From assembly GCA_029237695.1 (NCBI GenBank), contig CM055277.1:40706242-40770241 (forward strand): 64,000 nucleotides of DNA, written 5' to 3'. The position numbers and the translations under genes were made by a program. Numbering within the stretch: position 1 is the first letter of the stretch; every line of letters starts with the position of its first letter. This document shows positions 34,821-47,249 of the stretch, in pieces. The notes beneath the pieces were generated by a model that worked only from the letters and a program-made list of their open reading frames with translations, was not told where the DNA came from and ran no database searches. The stretch comes from Conchocele bisecta. Taxonomy: Eukaryota > Mollusca > Bivalvia > Lucinida > Thyasiridae.

Positions 34821-36369
34821 TATTGCAAAATATAAATAGCGTTGCAGTCATATTTCCGCAGGTGTTACATCATGTACATGATAAACTTGTTTGGACTGGA
34901 CACTACGCCATTGATACGTCAGCGATAAAATTCGGTTATCTCTGCTTATCATATACGTACATCGCGTATTAAGATATTGCATTGTTTGTGGTGATTATCT
35001 ACACATGTGCAATGCTGAACATATATTGCAATAAAGCTCTGGAAGAGTTGCAAGCGGGTGTATCTTTGTGTCTGCAGCAAAGCGGCGTTAGTAGTAACCA
35101 TGTATCGGTGAAAGTGATTACGTCACTCAATAATCGCGTGGTTTTCCGATAGATCTATTACGCAATATGCCTACAGCCAATTTCAATTTCAATTTAGCAT
35201 GCAATTTCATGGAGTTGATGTTTACGATATCGGAAGCTGACATTCAAATGCGAAAATACGTAATTCTTAGGAATGCCCAATGTTTTCTATGCTACTGTAT
35301 GCTTTATATATGTATCGTATATGTTTATGGTATGCTAATAATGTACAGAGGAACCTCTCTAAACCGGACAACCTTGCGACATCGATGTGTTAAATTATGA
35401 CCGATTTCACTGTTAAATATCGCTGATATTGATCAGTGTTCATTATTGCAATGCACACAGACATGTATTTCCGTGCTTTTACATCGGAATTACAGTGGAC
35501 TATCTGTAAATGATAATAGTCTACTTTGATCACACGTACCGTAATGACCTTTTCATCAGCCGGCGGCCGGATTATGATTTTGTTTGGCATCTAATGCGTA
35601 ATCGGATTGATAAAAACGTATAATTATTGTAATGTATTGTGGGTAACATATCCACCTTTCGGCACGTTAAACGGAAACTAATATGCAAGCATACACGGAC
35701 GCATGACACACATATTACAATATCAGAATTGGGACATGTTTCAAATATGTTTCCTTCCACTGAACTTCTTTATATGTCATACATGTTTCTCATGATACTC
35801 ATATCGTCACATACAGTTCACAGGTTCCGTGCATTTACTTCGCATTTACATACATATATTAATATTTCAGCAAATCATCTTTCAAACATGCCTTTCTCAG
35901 GTGGTTCTATAGTTTGTTGCTGAAAGTTCACAATACTGTGTCTCCACTAATGCCAATGGCCGCGGCTGAAAATGCTCGACAACTATCTTGAGGAATCATT
36001 ATTCATGGATTAAACAACACTGCCTCAATCACTTAGCGATGATTGTCAGAATCTAAGATTTTAAATGTAGGATAATAATGATTACTATCTGGCACTCCTA
36101 TGGTAAACCGTTATATGTCAGTTTTAGGCTTAACCACACTAAATCATCAGATATTCATGCGCGGTGTAGTCAAAGGTAGTACGTTACAAATTAAGCCATA
36201 TTTGTTATGCCATAGACACTATTTGCTTGCAGAAACCAGTCAACTGACAAAATGACTGATACACTAATCTACATGTTAATTGTATCATTTACATCAGGTT
36301 CAAGCATATGCTTTGGGATTATTGTATCCCCCGGACTCCGGCGGGGGATACTATGGATTTGACAGCGCG

Positions 36370-36370
<1 letters not shown>

Positions 36371-36421
<51 letters not shown>

Positions 36422-36422
36422 C
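36371..36422 (-). repeat. (GTCCGC)n minisatellite, 7 units
   Basis: Allelic to 6235-6262, which has four units. Confidence 0.95.
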
Positions 36423-36436
36423 GCAGACACTTCTTG

Positions 36437-37060
36437 TCCGGAGCATAACTCGAACACCCTTTGGAATATTTTCATGAAACTTCACACATGCATAGACCAC
36501 GACCCGAAGGTGTGTCGCGCACAAGAATGACAACTCTTGCATAGCTAATTTTTGAGTTATCTCCCTTTTTTGTTTCTCGCACTGATTTCGTGTCCGGAGC
36601 ATAACTCCACCACCCTTTCGAATATTTTCATGAAACTTCACATGCATAGACCACGACCCGAAGGTGTGTCGCGCACAAGAATGACAACTCTTGCATAGCT
36701 AATTTTTTAGTTATCTCCCTTTTTTGTTTCGCGCACTGATTGACCATAACTCGACCACCCTTTGGAATATTTTTATGAAACTTAACACATTCAATTAGAC
36801 CACGAACCCAAGGTGTGTCGTGCACAAGCCAATGACAACTCTTGCATAGCTAATTTTTGAGTTATCTCCCTTTTTTGTTTTCGCTCACTGATTTCCTGTC
36901 CGGAGCATAACTCGACCACCCTTTGGAATATTTTCATGAAACTTCACACATGCATAGACCACGACCCGGAGGTGTGTCGCGCACAAGAATGACAACTCTT
37001 GCGTAGCTAATTTTTACACTTATCTCCCTTTTTTGTTTTGCGCACTCTACAAACTGGACA
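36437..37060 (-). repeat. 155-bp tandem satellite (right arm)
   Basis: Mirror of 5600-6230 with four units and small indels. Confidence 0.93.
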
Positions 37061-37199
37061 ATAATGCATGAAGACCTGTTTTCTCGTCTGCTCTGTACAC
37101 CTTACAATTGTAGAGAGAACAATAGAAACTGGGAGGGAGAACCATGTGCTAGCATGGGCTAGCATGTGCAGATGTCCAGTGCTTGACCACTGTTGACCA

Positions 37200-37343
37200 G
37201 GTAATTTATACAGGTAAATTACTACATTGGGTACTGTGTTGAAAATATTGTGGCATTATGTGGACCTGTGCAGATATATGTAGATAAATATAGGACTATT
37301 AAAAACAAATCTGGTCTCCAATAGCAAGCATTATTATTTTTTT

Positions 37344-37383
<40 letters not shown>

Positions 37384-37385
37384 CC

Positions 37386-37416
<31 letters not shown>

Positions 37417-37880
37417 CAAATTCTTTTTCAATTTGACTGAAAAAAAAATCTGGGCTCCAGTAACAAGCATTATTATTTTTAAATTTTTTTTTTCCATTTT
37501 TTTTTTTTCATTTTCTTTTTTTCATTTTTTTTTTCAAATTAGTTTTCAATTTTTGTCCAGTAGCATAAGGTCGTAAGTTCTATATACAGACTATTCACCT
37601 GTGCATGTGCTAGCATGTGCAACTGACCACTGACCACTTACAGGTAATTTATACAGGTAAATGATTATATTACATTTCCGTAAACTGTGTTGAAAATATT
37701 GTGGCATTATGTGGACCTGTGCAGATATATGTAGATAAATATAGGACTATTAAAAAAAATTCTGGGCTCCAGTAGCAAGCATTATTATTTTTAATTTTTA
37801 AACTTTTTTTCCATTTTTTTTTTTCATTTTTTTTTTCAAATTCTTTTTCAATTTTTGTCTAGTAGCATAAAGACTAGTCG
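37200..37880 (-). repeat. Poly-T-rich tandem block (right arm)
   Basis: Mirror of 4800-5460. T-run lengths differ and an extra 60-base stretch near 37565-37625 ('ggtcgtaagttctatataca') is present only here. That stretch matches 43305-43335. Confidence 0.85.
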
Positions 37881-37895
37881 GCATTTCAAGAAATG

Positions 37896-38037
37896 AAACT
37901 TCTGTCGGCATTTTTTAGTAAAAGTGGTACGTCCAACTTTTTAACATAATTCGAGTATGCTGAATCCAAAAATGGGGGATACCACGAAAAAAAATGAGGA
38001 TAAAGGCTTCAAATTTGCAAAAACAAAATGGCGGCCA
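37896..38037 (-). repeat. 140-bp flanking repeat, upstream of right pseudogene
   Basis: It is the reverse orientation of 4642-4782 and is inverted relative to 43133-43272 on the other side of the gene. Confidence 0.85.
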
Positions 38038-38628
38038 ATCTTTTTTTTTTCGCCTTTCCTGGTCTTAGTTAAATTGAATGAGTGCATTATTGTAAGCAAA
38101 TTGTATGCAAATGAACATGCAGATAACGTTATATGGGTTGTGCAATACATTAAAAAGGATTTGTGTATGCTTACAAACTAAAAACATTCACAAAATATCT
38201 GAATGATTGTAATTTTTTTGCGAAAAAAAGAAAGAAATGTGTATATATTTTATTAATAGTTCTGGTGAGATAATGTGAGCCCATGCCAAGAACATGTTAG
38301 TGAACTAACTAAGTATTGGTGCAATACATGCTACAGTATTGTTACTATAGAGGTGTAAAACATTGTTTTGTTTGCCATATATATCGGCGATGACGGTGGA
38401 ACAACACTGATGGCATATTCCAGGCTCCATGAACCTTTAAATCCTATTAGGCTTGGCTATTTAGCTTTTGACCCTGAACATATTCCTTCATAAGCGATTG
38501 ATATTGTAAACGGTAGTTCATCGATATAACAACCACAGAAAAAAGTCCTAAAATTCAATGACACTGACTGTGCACCATACATGACAGGTGCGCGCGTAGC
38601 GCGTGAAATCCCGGTGTTGATGTAAATA

Positions 38629-41600
38629 ATGACACCTAGATCAGTAATGACACCTAAAAAGAGCCGTGAAATCCTTGATGCAGCAATGTTTGATCATACA
38701 ATCCGACTTCGAGTATCTGTTGTTATCGACCTTATGGCTGATGAGGCGAAATATCATTTAGGATGTTTCAGTGCGTTCATGAGAGAAACCAAAAAGACGA
38801 TGAAAGATACAGTTGACAAAGACGTAGCAATGGTATGGCTGCTTTTAAAGAGCTACGTTACGCTGCCTGAAGATGGGGCTGCGGAAGATCAAGTTCGACG
38901 AAAGGTTCTAAGCGTTGCACAGGACCTTGTATATGGCATCGGTGGTGGAAAGAAATTGACCCCCAAACACATTGGTCTGGCCAGCACAATACATCAGGCA
39001 ACCCGTTCAAAAGGTCTAGTGCAGTTGTTACATAATGCTGGCCACTGTCTCAGCTACGAACAGGTTTTGAAAATGAACACTGCTTTAGCAGAAAGCTTTA
39101 GCACAAACTGGGGCTGTAATTGTAAATCCACCAAACATTGTACCAAACAAATTTGTTCACTATACTGCTGATAACATTGACATTCTTGACGAAACGCTTG
39201 ATGGGAAGAATACTTTCCACGCCACCCAGGTAGCGGCATGGCAGCGAGGCCTCGAGCTTGACGTCATGTTGCATACACTTGATCTGTCCCGTAGTCACGC
39301 ATTGAAAGTCCCCCCAATCATTGAGGAGCTGATTCCTGTCAACATCAAACCAAACAAGCCACTTCCAGTCTTTTCAAAACCTGTGGAAACGGCTTGGTTT
39401 GACGACTATGTTGCTGATTCTGAGTGTGTAAAGGATGCACAGGCTACTGACTTAGCATTCTTTACACAACGTCAGACATCAGAAGAGAAGGTGGGGTGGA
39501 CAGTGTTTTAACGAATCACTGTCATCAGACGATTCTGAGCTAACATCAATTGGGTATATACCAATCATCCTTGCCCCTGCACATGAGTTTGACACGCTGA
39601 ACACAGTAGTGAAGTGATGCATGACCATATCGTCGGCTCTTGGACAAGAGCATACAGTAATTACTGTTGACCAAGCGTTGTATTGCAAGTTGATGGAACT
39701 AAAATGGTCCGTCCCGGAGTACCAGAATATACTGATTCCACGCCTTGGTGGCCTTCATATCTCCATGAACTTTTTAAAGACTATTGGAGATCATATGAAC
39801 GGGTCGGGGTTAGCTGAGGTATGGGTTAGAAAGTGGATTAGTTGGTCAGGGTACGGCTAAATAGTTCTGTCTGGTAAGGCATACAACAAAGGCATGAGGC
39901 TCCATAAACACTGCAAGCATTGTGGCGTCAGATGATGCCCCGTGTTCTTGATTTCGTCAAAGAGTCTGACATAGAGTATTATGACCAGATATCAGATCTG
40001 TGCAATAATCCCTATACGAAAATGAATGCCGAGTTGGCGACATTGCTGAAACATGAACGAGTTCAGAAGCCTCTCGATGAGTTTGTTGCCAGTCAATCGG
40101 GTGAGCATGCAAATGTGTCCTTCTGGTGGAAATACATGGATATGGTAGCCATACTCCTGCTATTCACCCGTGCACAGCGTGATGGTATCTGGAACCTCCA
40201 TCTGCAGTCGTTCGGGATGATGTTGCCATATTTTATGCGCTACGACCACTACAACTATGCCAGATGGGGGCCAGTATATCTGGCCGAAATGCACCAGCTT
40301 CCTGCTCCGGTACTGACAGAGTTTGAAAAGAAAAGGGTAACTCTGAAAAGGGTCAGGCGTTCGGCACGCAAATTCAACCAAGTAGACCCTGATCAAGCTC
40401 AAGAGTGGTTGAATGGTGTAGGCAAGAAGGGTGGTGGAATTGTTGGCATTACAAAGACTACCTCCGCCTTATCTAGATGGACACTCTCTTACAACCTGAG
40501 GTCTCACATTGCAGTAGAGACATACGTCATGTTCCAGATGCACTCATGTGAGAAACTAAGTCACAATGAGAGCACCAAATCCCGCAAAAAACGAGATAAT
40601 GCTGATGAAGAGGCATTGCTCGGTACGTTCCAGAGATTTTGGGGTGTTCACACCTGGAACCGAACGTACTACTCTGCAAAACATTGCAAACAAAGACATT
40701 GCAACGGAAGTAATACGAGAATCATTAATAAATGCCAAATGCCGTGGCATGGCACAGTTGCAAGTATTTGTGCAGGAGAGACTGGTTGTCATGAGGGTGC
40801 CAATCCAAGCATGTCACTACATGACCCCTGAGCTAGAAACAATGCGCCGACATTTGCGTCATTGTCACCAGATCTAAAGACCAAAAACATGTCATGAAGG
40901 CAGACAAGAGTGTTCTTCAACGGTTGGTCACTGCCTTCGAGGCCGGTCGCCAAGTTGATATGCCCAGCATTCTTGAGCATGCCAGTTCCTCTATCAATTG
41001 CGGAACTAAATGGCACACTCCGTACCGGAAACAAGAGTGCATTATCAGACTTGGTAACCGAAGGCATTGACTGTCCCGAAACCGTTGAACTTCATGATCA
41101 CTCATCATGTCTCATCATTGATGGTCAAGCACTTGTCGTTGCCATTGGCAAACCTGCTACTGCAAAAAGCTTCGGTGATCTAGCCGACGTATTTGTCAAA
41201 TCAGTGCTACATACTGGATCTAAGTACCAGAGAATAGACATTGTCTTTGACCGGTACAGGAAAATGTCTATTAAGTCAAGCACGAGGGCTCGGCGAACAA
41301 AAGCTGCTCAGCCTATCAGACGCATTGTGGAAAGTCGTGGTGTACCCTAGCCAAAAAACTGGGAAATCTTCATGGCACTTTCCGCAAACAAAGCTGATCT
41401 TGCTAGATTCCTGTATGAGGAACTACTTGCCAATGCCCCACACGATAAGGACATTGTTGTAGCTGGTGGGTTTTGCTGACGAACTAGAAGTACGGGCATC
41501 AAACGATGCAACGGATGTACCGCTGCTAAGTACAACGCACGAAGAAGCTGATACACGGCTTGTTCTTCATGCTGTCCATAGCCAGTTCGATACTGTCGTT

Positions 41601-42332
41601 GTGGCCTCGAGGGACACGGACGTACTGTTGCTACTCATAGCACACGTCCCACGTTCACAGTGTATACGCATGTTCATGATGACTGGCACATCAAAGAAAC
41701 GGCGCTATATACCTATAGAGCGAGTGTTCGATAGCCTCACACCACAATTAGCAGCATCGCTACTGCCATTCCATGCTCTCACAGGCTGTGACACGACGTC
41801 TTACCTTTCAGGTCACACCAAACGAACAGCATGGAAAGTGTTCAAATGCAACCACGAGTTACTCGTTGATTTGGGTGGAGGAGAGTTCACGCAGACAATT
41901 CTCAAATCTGCAGAGAAGTTCCTGTGTAGAATCTACAACGTGCCTCAAACCGATTCTATTGACACAGCGAGATATCACTTGTTCTCAAAGTCAGTAAAGC
42001 CTGATGCATTACCACCAACAAGTGATGCTCTCCGCTTTCACATAATGCGAGTACATTATCAGTCTATAATCTGGAGGCAGGCTGACACTGCCATACCGGA
42101 GCTTCCTGCGCCAGACACTATGGGGTGGGAGCGCAGTGACGATGGCTTTGTACCCATCCTTATGACGTTGGATCCTATTCCAGCGGCATGTCTGGAATTA
42201 TTATCCTGTTCATGTCACATGCAGTGTAAGACCATGCGCTGCAAATGTCGCAAGTCTGGTCTACGTTGTACAGCTTTGTGTAGTTGTAAGGCTCATGGCG
42301 GTGATGCAAAGCCATGTATGAACATAATCTAA
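38629..42332 (+). pseudogene. Decayed multicopy gene: FEN1/XPG-like nuclease pattern plus CXC-like tail (right copy)
   Basis: Ordered reading segments span 3.7 kb without intron signals. They are 38629-39095 (N-terminal part with YHLGC), 39100-39510, 39621-39860 (DQALYCKLMEL, RLGGLH), 39920-40640 (FWWKYMDMV, YARWGPVYLAEM, then basic), 40640-40800, 40910-41350 and 41466-42332. The last segment, numbered from 41466, has HEEAD at 25-29, SRDTD at 48-52, TGCD at 106-109 and at least nine cysteines after residue 245. FEN1-family enzymes have an EAEA, a DxD and a GxD at similar spacing. Lesions shared with the left copy are an extra base at 39504-39511, TGA at about 39615 and a frameshift near 39910. 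Private lesions include a 14-base deletion near 39095. Function as a nuclease is inferred; the copy cannot be expressed whole. Confidence 0.82.
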
Positions 42333-42414
42333 ACTGAAATTTCGGGTTGTGAATCGGTTTATAGTGGATTAGATGTACATGTATCACACAGAGCACACAG
42401 TCATCCAGCATGTC

Positions 42415-42690
42415 ACATATCGGTCGCGGCATCCGGGCCACTCCTAAAACCAAAGGTGAAGGACGCGTACCTGTGATATCAAATTAAGTACAAGTCCATT
42501 GACAATGCTTACAAACAACAAATAATCAAAATTAATGATAGCTGGCAAAAAATGTCTCTACACGCAATGCTATTTTGGGTTATTTGTAGTTTGTAAGCAT
42601 TCTTAATGGACCTGTATATAATTTAATATCACAGGTACAATTCTTTCACCTGTGGTTTTACGATTCGAGCCGGCGCCGCGACCGATATGT
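42415..42690. repeat. 110-bp-arm inverted repeat downstream of right pseudogene
   Basis: ACATATCGGTCGCGGC at 42415 pairs with GCCGCGACCGATATGT ending 42690. Matching continues inward through 'aggtgaaggacgcgtacctg' to 'aacaacaaataa', leaving a loop of about 55 bases. It extends the 1-198 hairpin seen in the left arm. It begins about 80 bases after the pseudogene stop. Confidence 0.85.
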
Positions 42691-43132
42691 GGGGGCTGAT
42701 TTAGTTCGAAAGACGCATAGTTTCATTACTGGAGAAATCAACAATGGTGACTGATTTAAATAATATTCGTCTATGTTTCGTCTGTGTAATACATGCATGT
42801 TACACATGGCATATCATTTGCGTTCAATATTATGTATTAGCATTCAAACATGTTTTCCAATAGAAAAAGGAATATTTAGTACATAATTGTGGTGTATTTA
42901 ATCACTATACCAATATACAAGCCATAGTATTGCAACTGCTCACATATACCAACTTTAGTGAATGACAGAGAAAAAAAACGATTTTGGCGGCCATTTTGTT
43001 TTTGGAAAATTAGAAGGTCACGTCATAATAATATCTATAACACAATCTGATTAGCCTTTTGCCACTGAATTGCTTATACTGGTACCATAATACCACTTAA
43101 ACACATTTTAGAAAAATAAAAAATAAAAATTT
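42691..43132. other. Stretch with no supported gene
   Basis: AT-rich sequence with a partial copy of the 'ggcggccattttgttttt' repeat near 42984-43015. No gene is seen. Confidence 0.6.
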
Positions 43133-43272
43133 GGCGGCCATTTTGTTTTTCAAATTAGAAGCCTTTTGCCTCAAAATTCTTTGTGGTATCGGCCATTTTT
43201 GGATTCAGCATACTCGAATTATGTTAAAAAGTTAGACGTACCACTTTTACTAAAAAATGCCGACAGAACTTT
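43133..43272 (+). repeat. 140-bp flanking repeat, downstream of right pseudogene
   Basis: About 85-90% similar by eye to 4642-4782 and inverted with respect to 37896-38037. The two enclose a 5.4-kb unit containing the pseudogene. Confidence 0.85.
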
Positions 43273-43350
43273 TTCCAAGGGCATTATACAATTATTCGTC
43301 TTGTCTAAAGGTCGTAAGTGCTATATACAGACTATTATCATATAATAAAA

Positions 43351-43414
43351 CAATTATTGACTAGTGAGCCATAGAATATAATCTGATATTCTATGGTTCA
43401 CTAGTCAATAATTG
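43351..43414. repeat. 64-bp hairpin, 29-bp arms
   Basis: CAATTATTGACTAGTGAGCC and nine further bases pair with the reverse complement with one mismatch around a 6-base loop. Confidence 0.93.
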
Positions 43415-43570
43415 TATAATATGTTCGGGCCAGTGAAAATTGCTTTCGGGCCCAGGCTCGAGGTCAAGGCGGGACAAGGCGAGGCATCTGATTCCGCGGA
43501 ATTCTTGTTTACTTATCTCCCTTTGTTGTTTCGTGCTCTGATTTTGTATCCAGAGCATAACTCGAACACG

Positions 43571-44680
43571 CATATACGCATTGCTCTATTGGTCCTCTAC
43601 CGCCCTGTGCCAAATCCACGTTCGTTCTGCCCCCATCAAGCCCAGGGTCAAGGTCACATACTTAGTGCTTCAAAAACATTAACGCTTGGGTAAATATCTT
43701 ATACTTTCTGTTTTCTTTCATGGATCATAGGTCATCTTCATATTTCATATACGCATTGCTCTAATGGTCCTCTACCTCCCGTGCCAAATCCACGTTCGTC
43801 CTGCCCCACCAATCCCAGGGTCAAGGTCACATACTTGGTGCTCACTTTCAAAAACTTTAACGCTCAGGAAAATATCTTATAATTTTTATTTCCACTCACG
43901 GATCAACTTAATTATTTCATATACGCGTTGCTCTATGGTCGTCTACCGCCCTGTGCCAAATCCACGTTCGTCCTGCCCCCGCCAAGCCCAGGGTCAAGGT
44001 CATACTTAGTGCTTCAAAAACTTTAACGCTCGGGTAAAAAAAAAAAAAAAAAAAAATTCTTATAATTTCGTTTTCTTTCATGGATCATCTTCATATTTCA
44101 TATACGCATTGCTCAAATGGTCCTCTACCGCCCCGTGCCAAATCCACGTTCGTCCTGCCCCCGCCCAAGCCCAGGTCAAGGTCACATACATGTGTCTTGC
44201 GGATCAATCATTCATTTCTACGCATTGCTCAATGTCCTCTACGCGTGCCAAAATCCACGTTGTCCTGCCCCCGCCAAGCCCAGGGTCAGGTCATACTTGG
44301 TGCTTCAAAACTTTAAGCTCGGTAAATATCTTATAATTTTTCTTTCCATTCACGGATCAACTTCATATTTCATATATGCGTTGCTCTAATGGTCCTCTAC
44401 CGCCCTGTGCCAAATCCACGTTCGTCCCGCCCCCGCCAAGCCCAGGGTTAACATCATATACTTAGTGCTTCAAAACTTTAACGCTCAGGTAAATATCTTA
44501 TAATTTCTGTTTTCTTTCACGGATCAGCTTCATATTTTTCATATACGCATTGCTCTAATGGTCCTCTACCGCCGTGTGCCTAAATCCACGTTTGTCCTGC
44601 CCCGCCAAGCCCAGTGTCAAGGTCACATACTTGGTGCTTCAAAAACTTTAACTCTCAGGTAAAAGAAAATTTTGACTTGA
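43571..44680 (+). repeat. Seven-unit satellite, about 170-bp period
   Basis: 'catatacgcattgctctaat' starts units near 43571, 43746, 43918, 44099, 44215, 44371 and 44540. Each also contains 'gtgccaaatccacgttcgtc' and 'cagggtcaaggtcacatact'. The fifth unit is shortened. Pro-rich open frames across it are repeat translations, not a gene. Confidence 0.95.
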
Positions 44681-44744
44681 ATTTGGCCTCATTTATTATC
44701 AAAGCGATATGTGGGACATCCGTGTTCTATGAACACATTTTCTA

Positions 44745-45050
44745 GTTTTATTAAACTTCACACATGCATAGAAAGATGACCCAAAGGTGTGTCGCCACGT
44801 AACAATGACAACTCTTGCGTCGTTAATTTCTTAGTTATCTCCCTTTGTTGTTTCGTGCACTGATTTCGTGTCTGGAGCATAACTCGAACACCCTTTGGAA
44901 TATTTTCATGAAACTTCACACATGCATAGACCATAACCCTAAAGGTGTGTCACGCAAGAATGACAACTCTTGCATCACTAATTTTTTAGTTATCTCCATT
45001 TGTTTTTTCCGTCACTGATTTTGTCTCCGGAGCATAACTCGAACACCCTT
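44745..45050 (-). repeat. Two units of the 155-bp satellite outside the duplication
   Basis: They contain the reverse complements of the words described at 5600-6230, with more divergence. Confidence 0.88.
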
Positions 45051-45091
45051 TTTTCAAACTACTTGTGTATCTGAGGAGGGGGATACACATG

Positions 45092-45107
45092 CGCTTGTCG
45101 ACAAGCG
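45092..45107. repeat. Perfect 16-bp palindrome CGCTTGTCGACAAGCG
   Basis: The palindrome is exact and sits just after a GTGTATC/GATACAC stem (45064-45087). Confidence 0.9.
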
Positions 45108-45119
45108 TCCATTTCTAGT

Positions 45120-45403
45120 TTTTGTCATGTAAGGCGGTTTCAATTCCAGCCGCTGACTTTTTGCGCCACCACCAGGGTGGTCACAGGAGATTTAATTTAT
45201 CTTCCTTAACAATAATTAAACCTATATTTTAATTAGTGAATATCCAGAGCAGAATGGGCTGCAGGTTATGGGAAAATAGGTCCCACAACAACCAGACGAA
45301 AAATGAAAGTACAGCAAGAATAGTAAAAAATGTGTGGTCATTGATTAGTTTATATAGGAAAAATATTTAGTGGTGGTGGACCTCTAAACATTAGTATGAA
45401 TAC
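45120..45403. other. Stretch with no supported gene
   Basis: No recognisable gene or repeat boundary. A 'ccaccaccagggtggtcac' word near 45169 forms a weak stem. Confidence 0.5.
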
Positions 45404-45655
45404 ACGGTGTTCTACTACGATGACGATAGCACGGCGCTACGATGACGATAATACGATACTACGATGACAATATTGCGATGCCACGATGACGATAGCACGA
45501 TATTGCGATCACGATGACGCGATATCACGATGACGATACTACGATATTATATCGTAGTATCGTCATCGTAGTATCGTACCATCGTTATCGCAGCTTCGTA
45601 CTGTTGTCATCGTAGTATTATGGTACTATCGCTATCATAGTATCGTACAATAGAG
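45404..45655. mobile_element. CGAT-rich foldback element, second family member
   Basis: It starts ACGGTGTTC like the right end of the copy at 12758-13155. Two arms of CGATGACGATA-type words meet at ACGATATTATATCGTAG near 45545. The far end lacks a matching ACACCGT and is probably truncated. Confidence 0.88.
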
Positions 45656-47249
45656 CGTAGCAATACTGCTGGGCACCTGTCCACAGCACATAGAGTATCC
45701 GATTTCATGAAAACGTGGCACATTGTTTTGTTGTATTTATAGAAAGCTCTCCTGGTGATCACAGTGACGGCTATATGTGCGTTAGTGTGTGCACCAATGT
45801 CTGTTTCTCTGTGTCCGTTCAAAGCATGCGTTCAAGCTTTTATTTACTGATATAAACAAAATCACACGCATCGTGATATGGCTACATATTTACGGGCAAT
45901 AATTCCGCTGGTTATTATGCCCCATATGCGATTCCAATGGGGCATATTGCGTTGCTGTTGATGGTTCGTCCGACCGTCCGTGTAAAATTCCGTCGACAAG
46001 TTTGTGAGAGTCTTTCCAATTAGAGTCCAGTATGCCACCGAGGAATATCCATGCTTTAGAAACATTCGATCTACAAGGTGCATGATCACATGGTTACAAC
46101 AACAACAACAATGGCTCAAAGTGATGAAATATGGCACAGCAAAGGGTCTTCATGAACTGCATTTGTGGTCACGGGAGTGCCACACATACTTATGCCGTTT
46201 CTGAGAAGAACCGATTTCCGTGTCAGTACAAACATACTGCGTGGGCATGTACCTTTAATGAAGAAATGAACAATAAGGACAATAATGAATTGCAGATAAG
46301 ACGTAAGAAAATTAAGAAATGAATGCTGATTATATCAATATTTCACTATTTTCCTTCATAATTCACAATGCAAAGTTGAAACAGAGCATTTTCTAAATTT
46401 CCCCAAGGCTATGCTTATAACAACAAGATTACCTGTACAAAATTATTGATTCTCCTACATTGAAACTAGCCCCAAACTAGCAAAAGTAGGAGAATAATAA
46501 GGAAGACACTATACAATATGCCCTTGATAAATCGGGTGACGATGCAATCACACCGGCTTGACTCTCTGTGGCTGGGTACAATATAACCCGTATTGTCTGG
46601 CCCGCGGCCACATGAATCGAGTCTAGATACTATATATGGCCACATCGCTAACTACATGAAGAGCTCATGCACAGTGAGGCATGTAACTGTAACACCTCAA
46701 TTGTTATATCCTGATATCAATAAATATAATTTGCACGTAGCAGCAAGATGTTGATGATTTATAAAAAATTAAGATATATCCATAATAACTGTACTTAGTT
46801 GCTTACATCGTCTCCAAACATACATGTTGCACCGATACAAAATAAATGTTTGTTACGCCCCTGGATATGGTGCAACCGTACCAATAGTATACGATAATAC
46901 GATATACTCTTTATGTATGCAATGCACCAACATTATAAGTATGCGATACTTATACGAATATATATATACAAATATGTAAACCAGCAGAAAAGCGCTACTG
47001 TACGGACAAGAGCCTGCATAATGCAGCGGCGTTTTCTGGTTTAAACCTGGACTTCCATATCCCAGGATGCAATATAGGGAGACATAATTATTGTATTTGT
47101 CCATTCTTTAGATATGGCTTTTTTTTCGGGCAGAATAAACATTAATTTGCCTTTACCGGACCGTGTTAATTGAACTTATTATATCAAACCTGAATTGTCA
47201 CTTTGATATCAGGGGCGAAAACAACTATTTATTCCTTCTATTTATTTGT
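45656..47249. other. Stretch with no supported gene
   Basis: It holds a (CAA)n tract near 46098-46111, a solo terminus of family B at 46236-46256 and short open frames without recognisable similarity. No RNA gene is seen. Confidence 0.6.

Larger units (their letters stand above)
21574..42651 (-). repeat. Right arm of the inverted duplication
   Basis: It is the reverse complement of 1-21073 with the differences listed for the left arm, plus its own 2487-bp insertion at 25934-28420. The match still holds at 42651, opposite base 1, so the right boundary cannot be located within this window. Confidence 0.97.

Noticed and set aside
43412..44389. Pro-rich open frames in three phases
   Set aside because: They are produced by the seven-unit satellite and exist in several phases at once.
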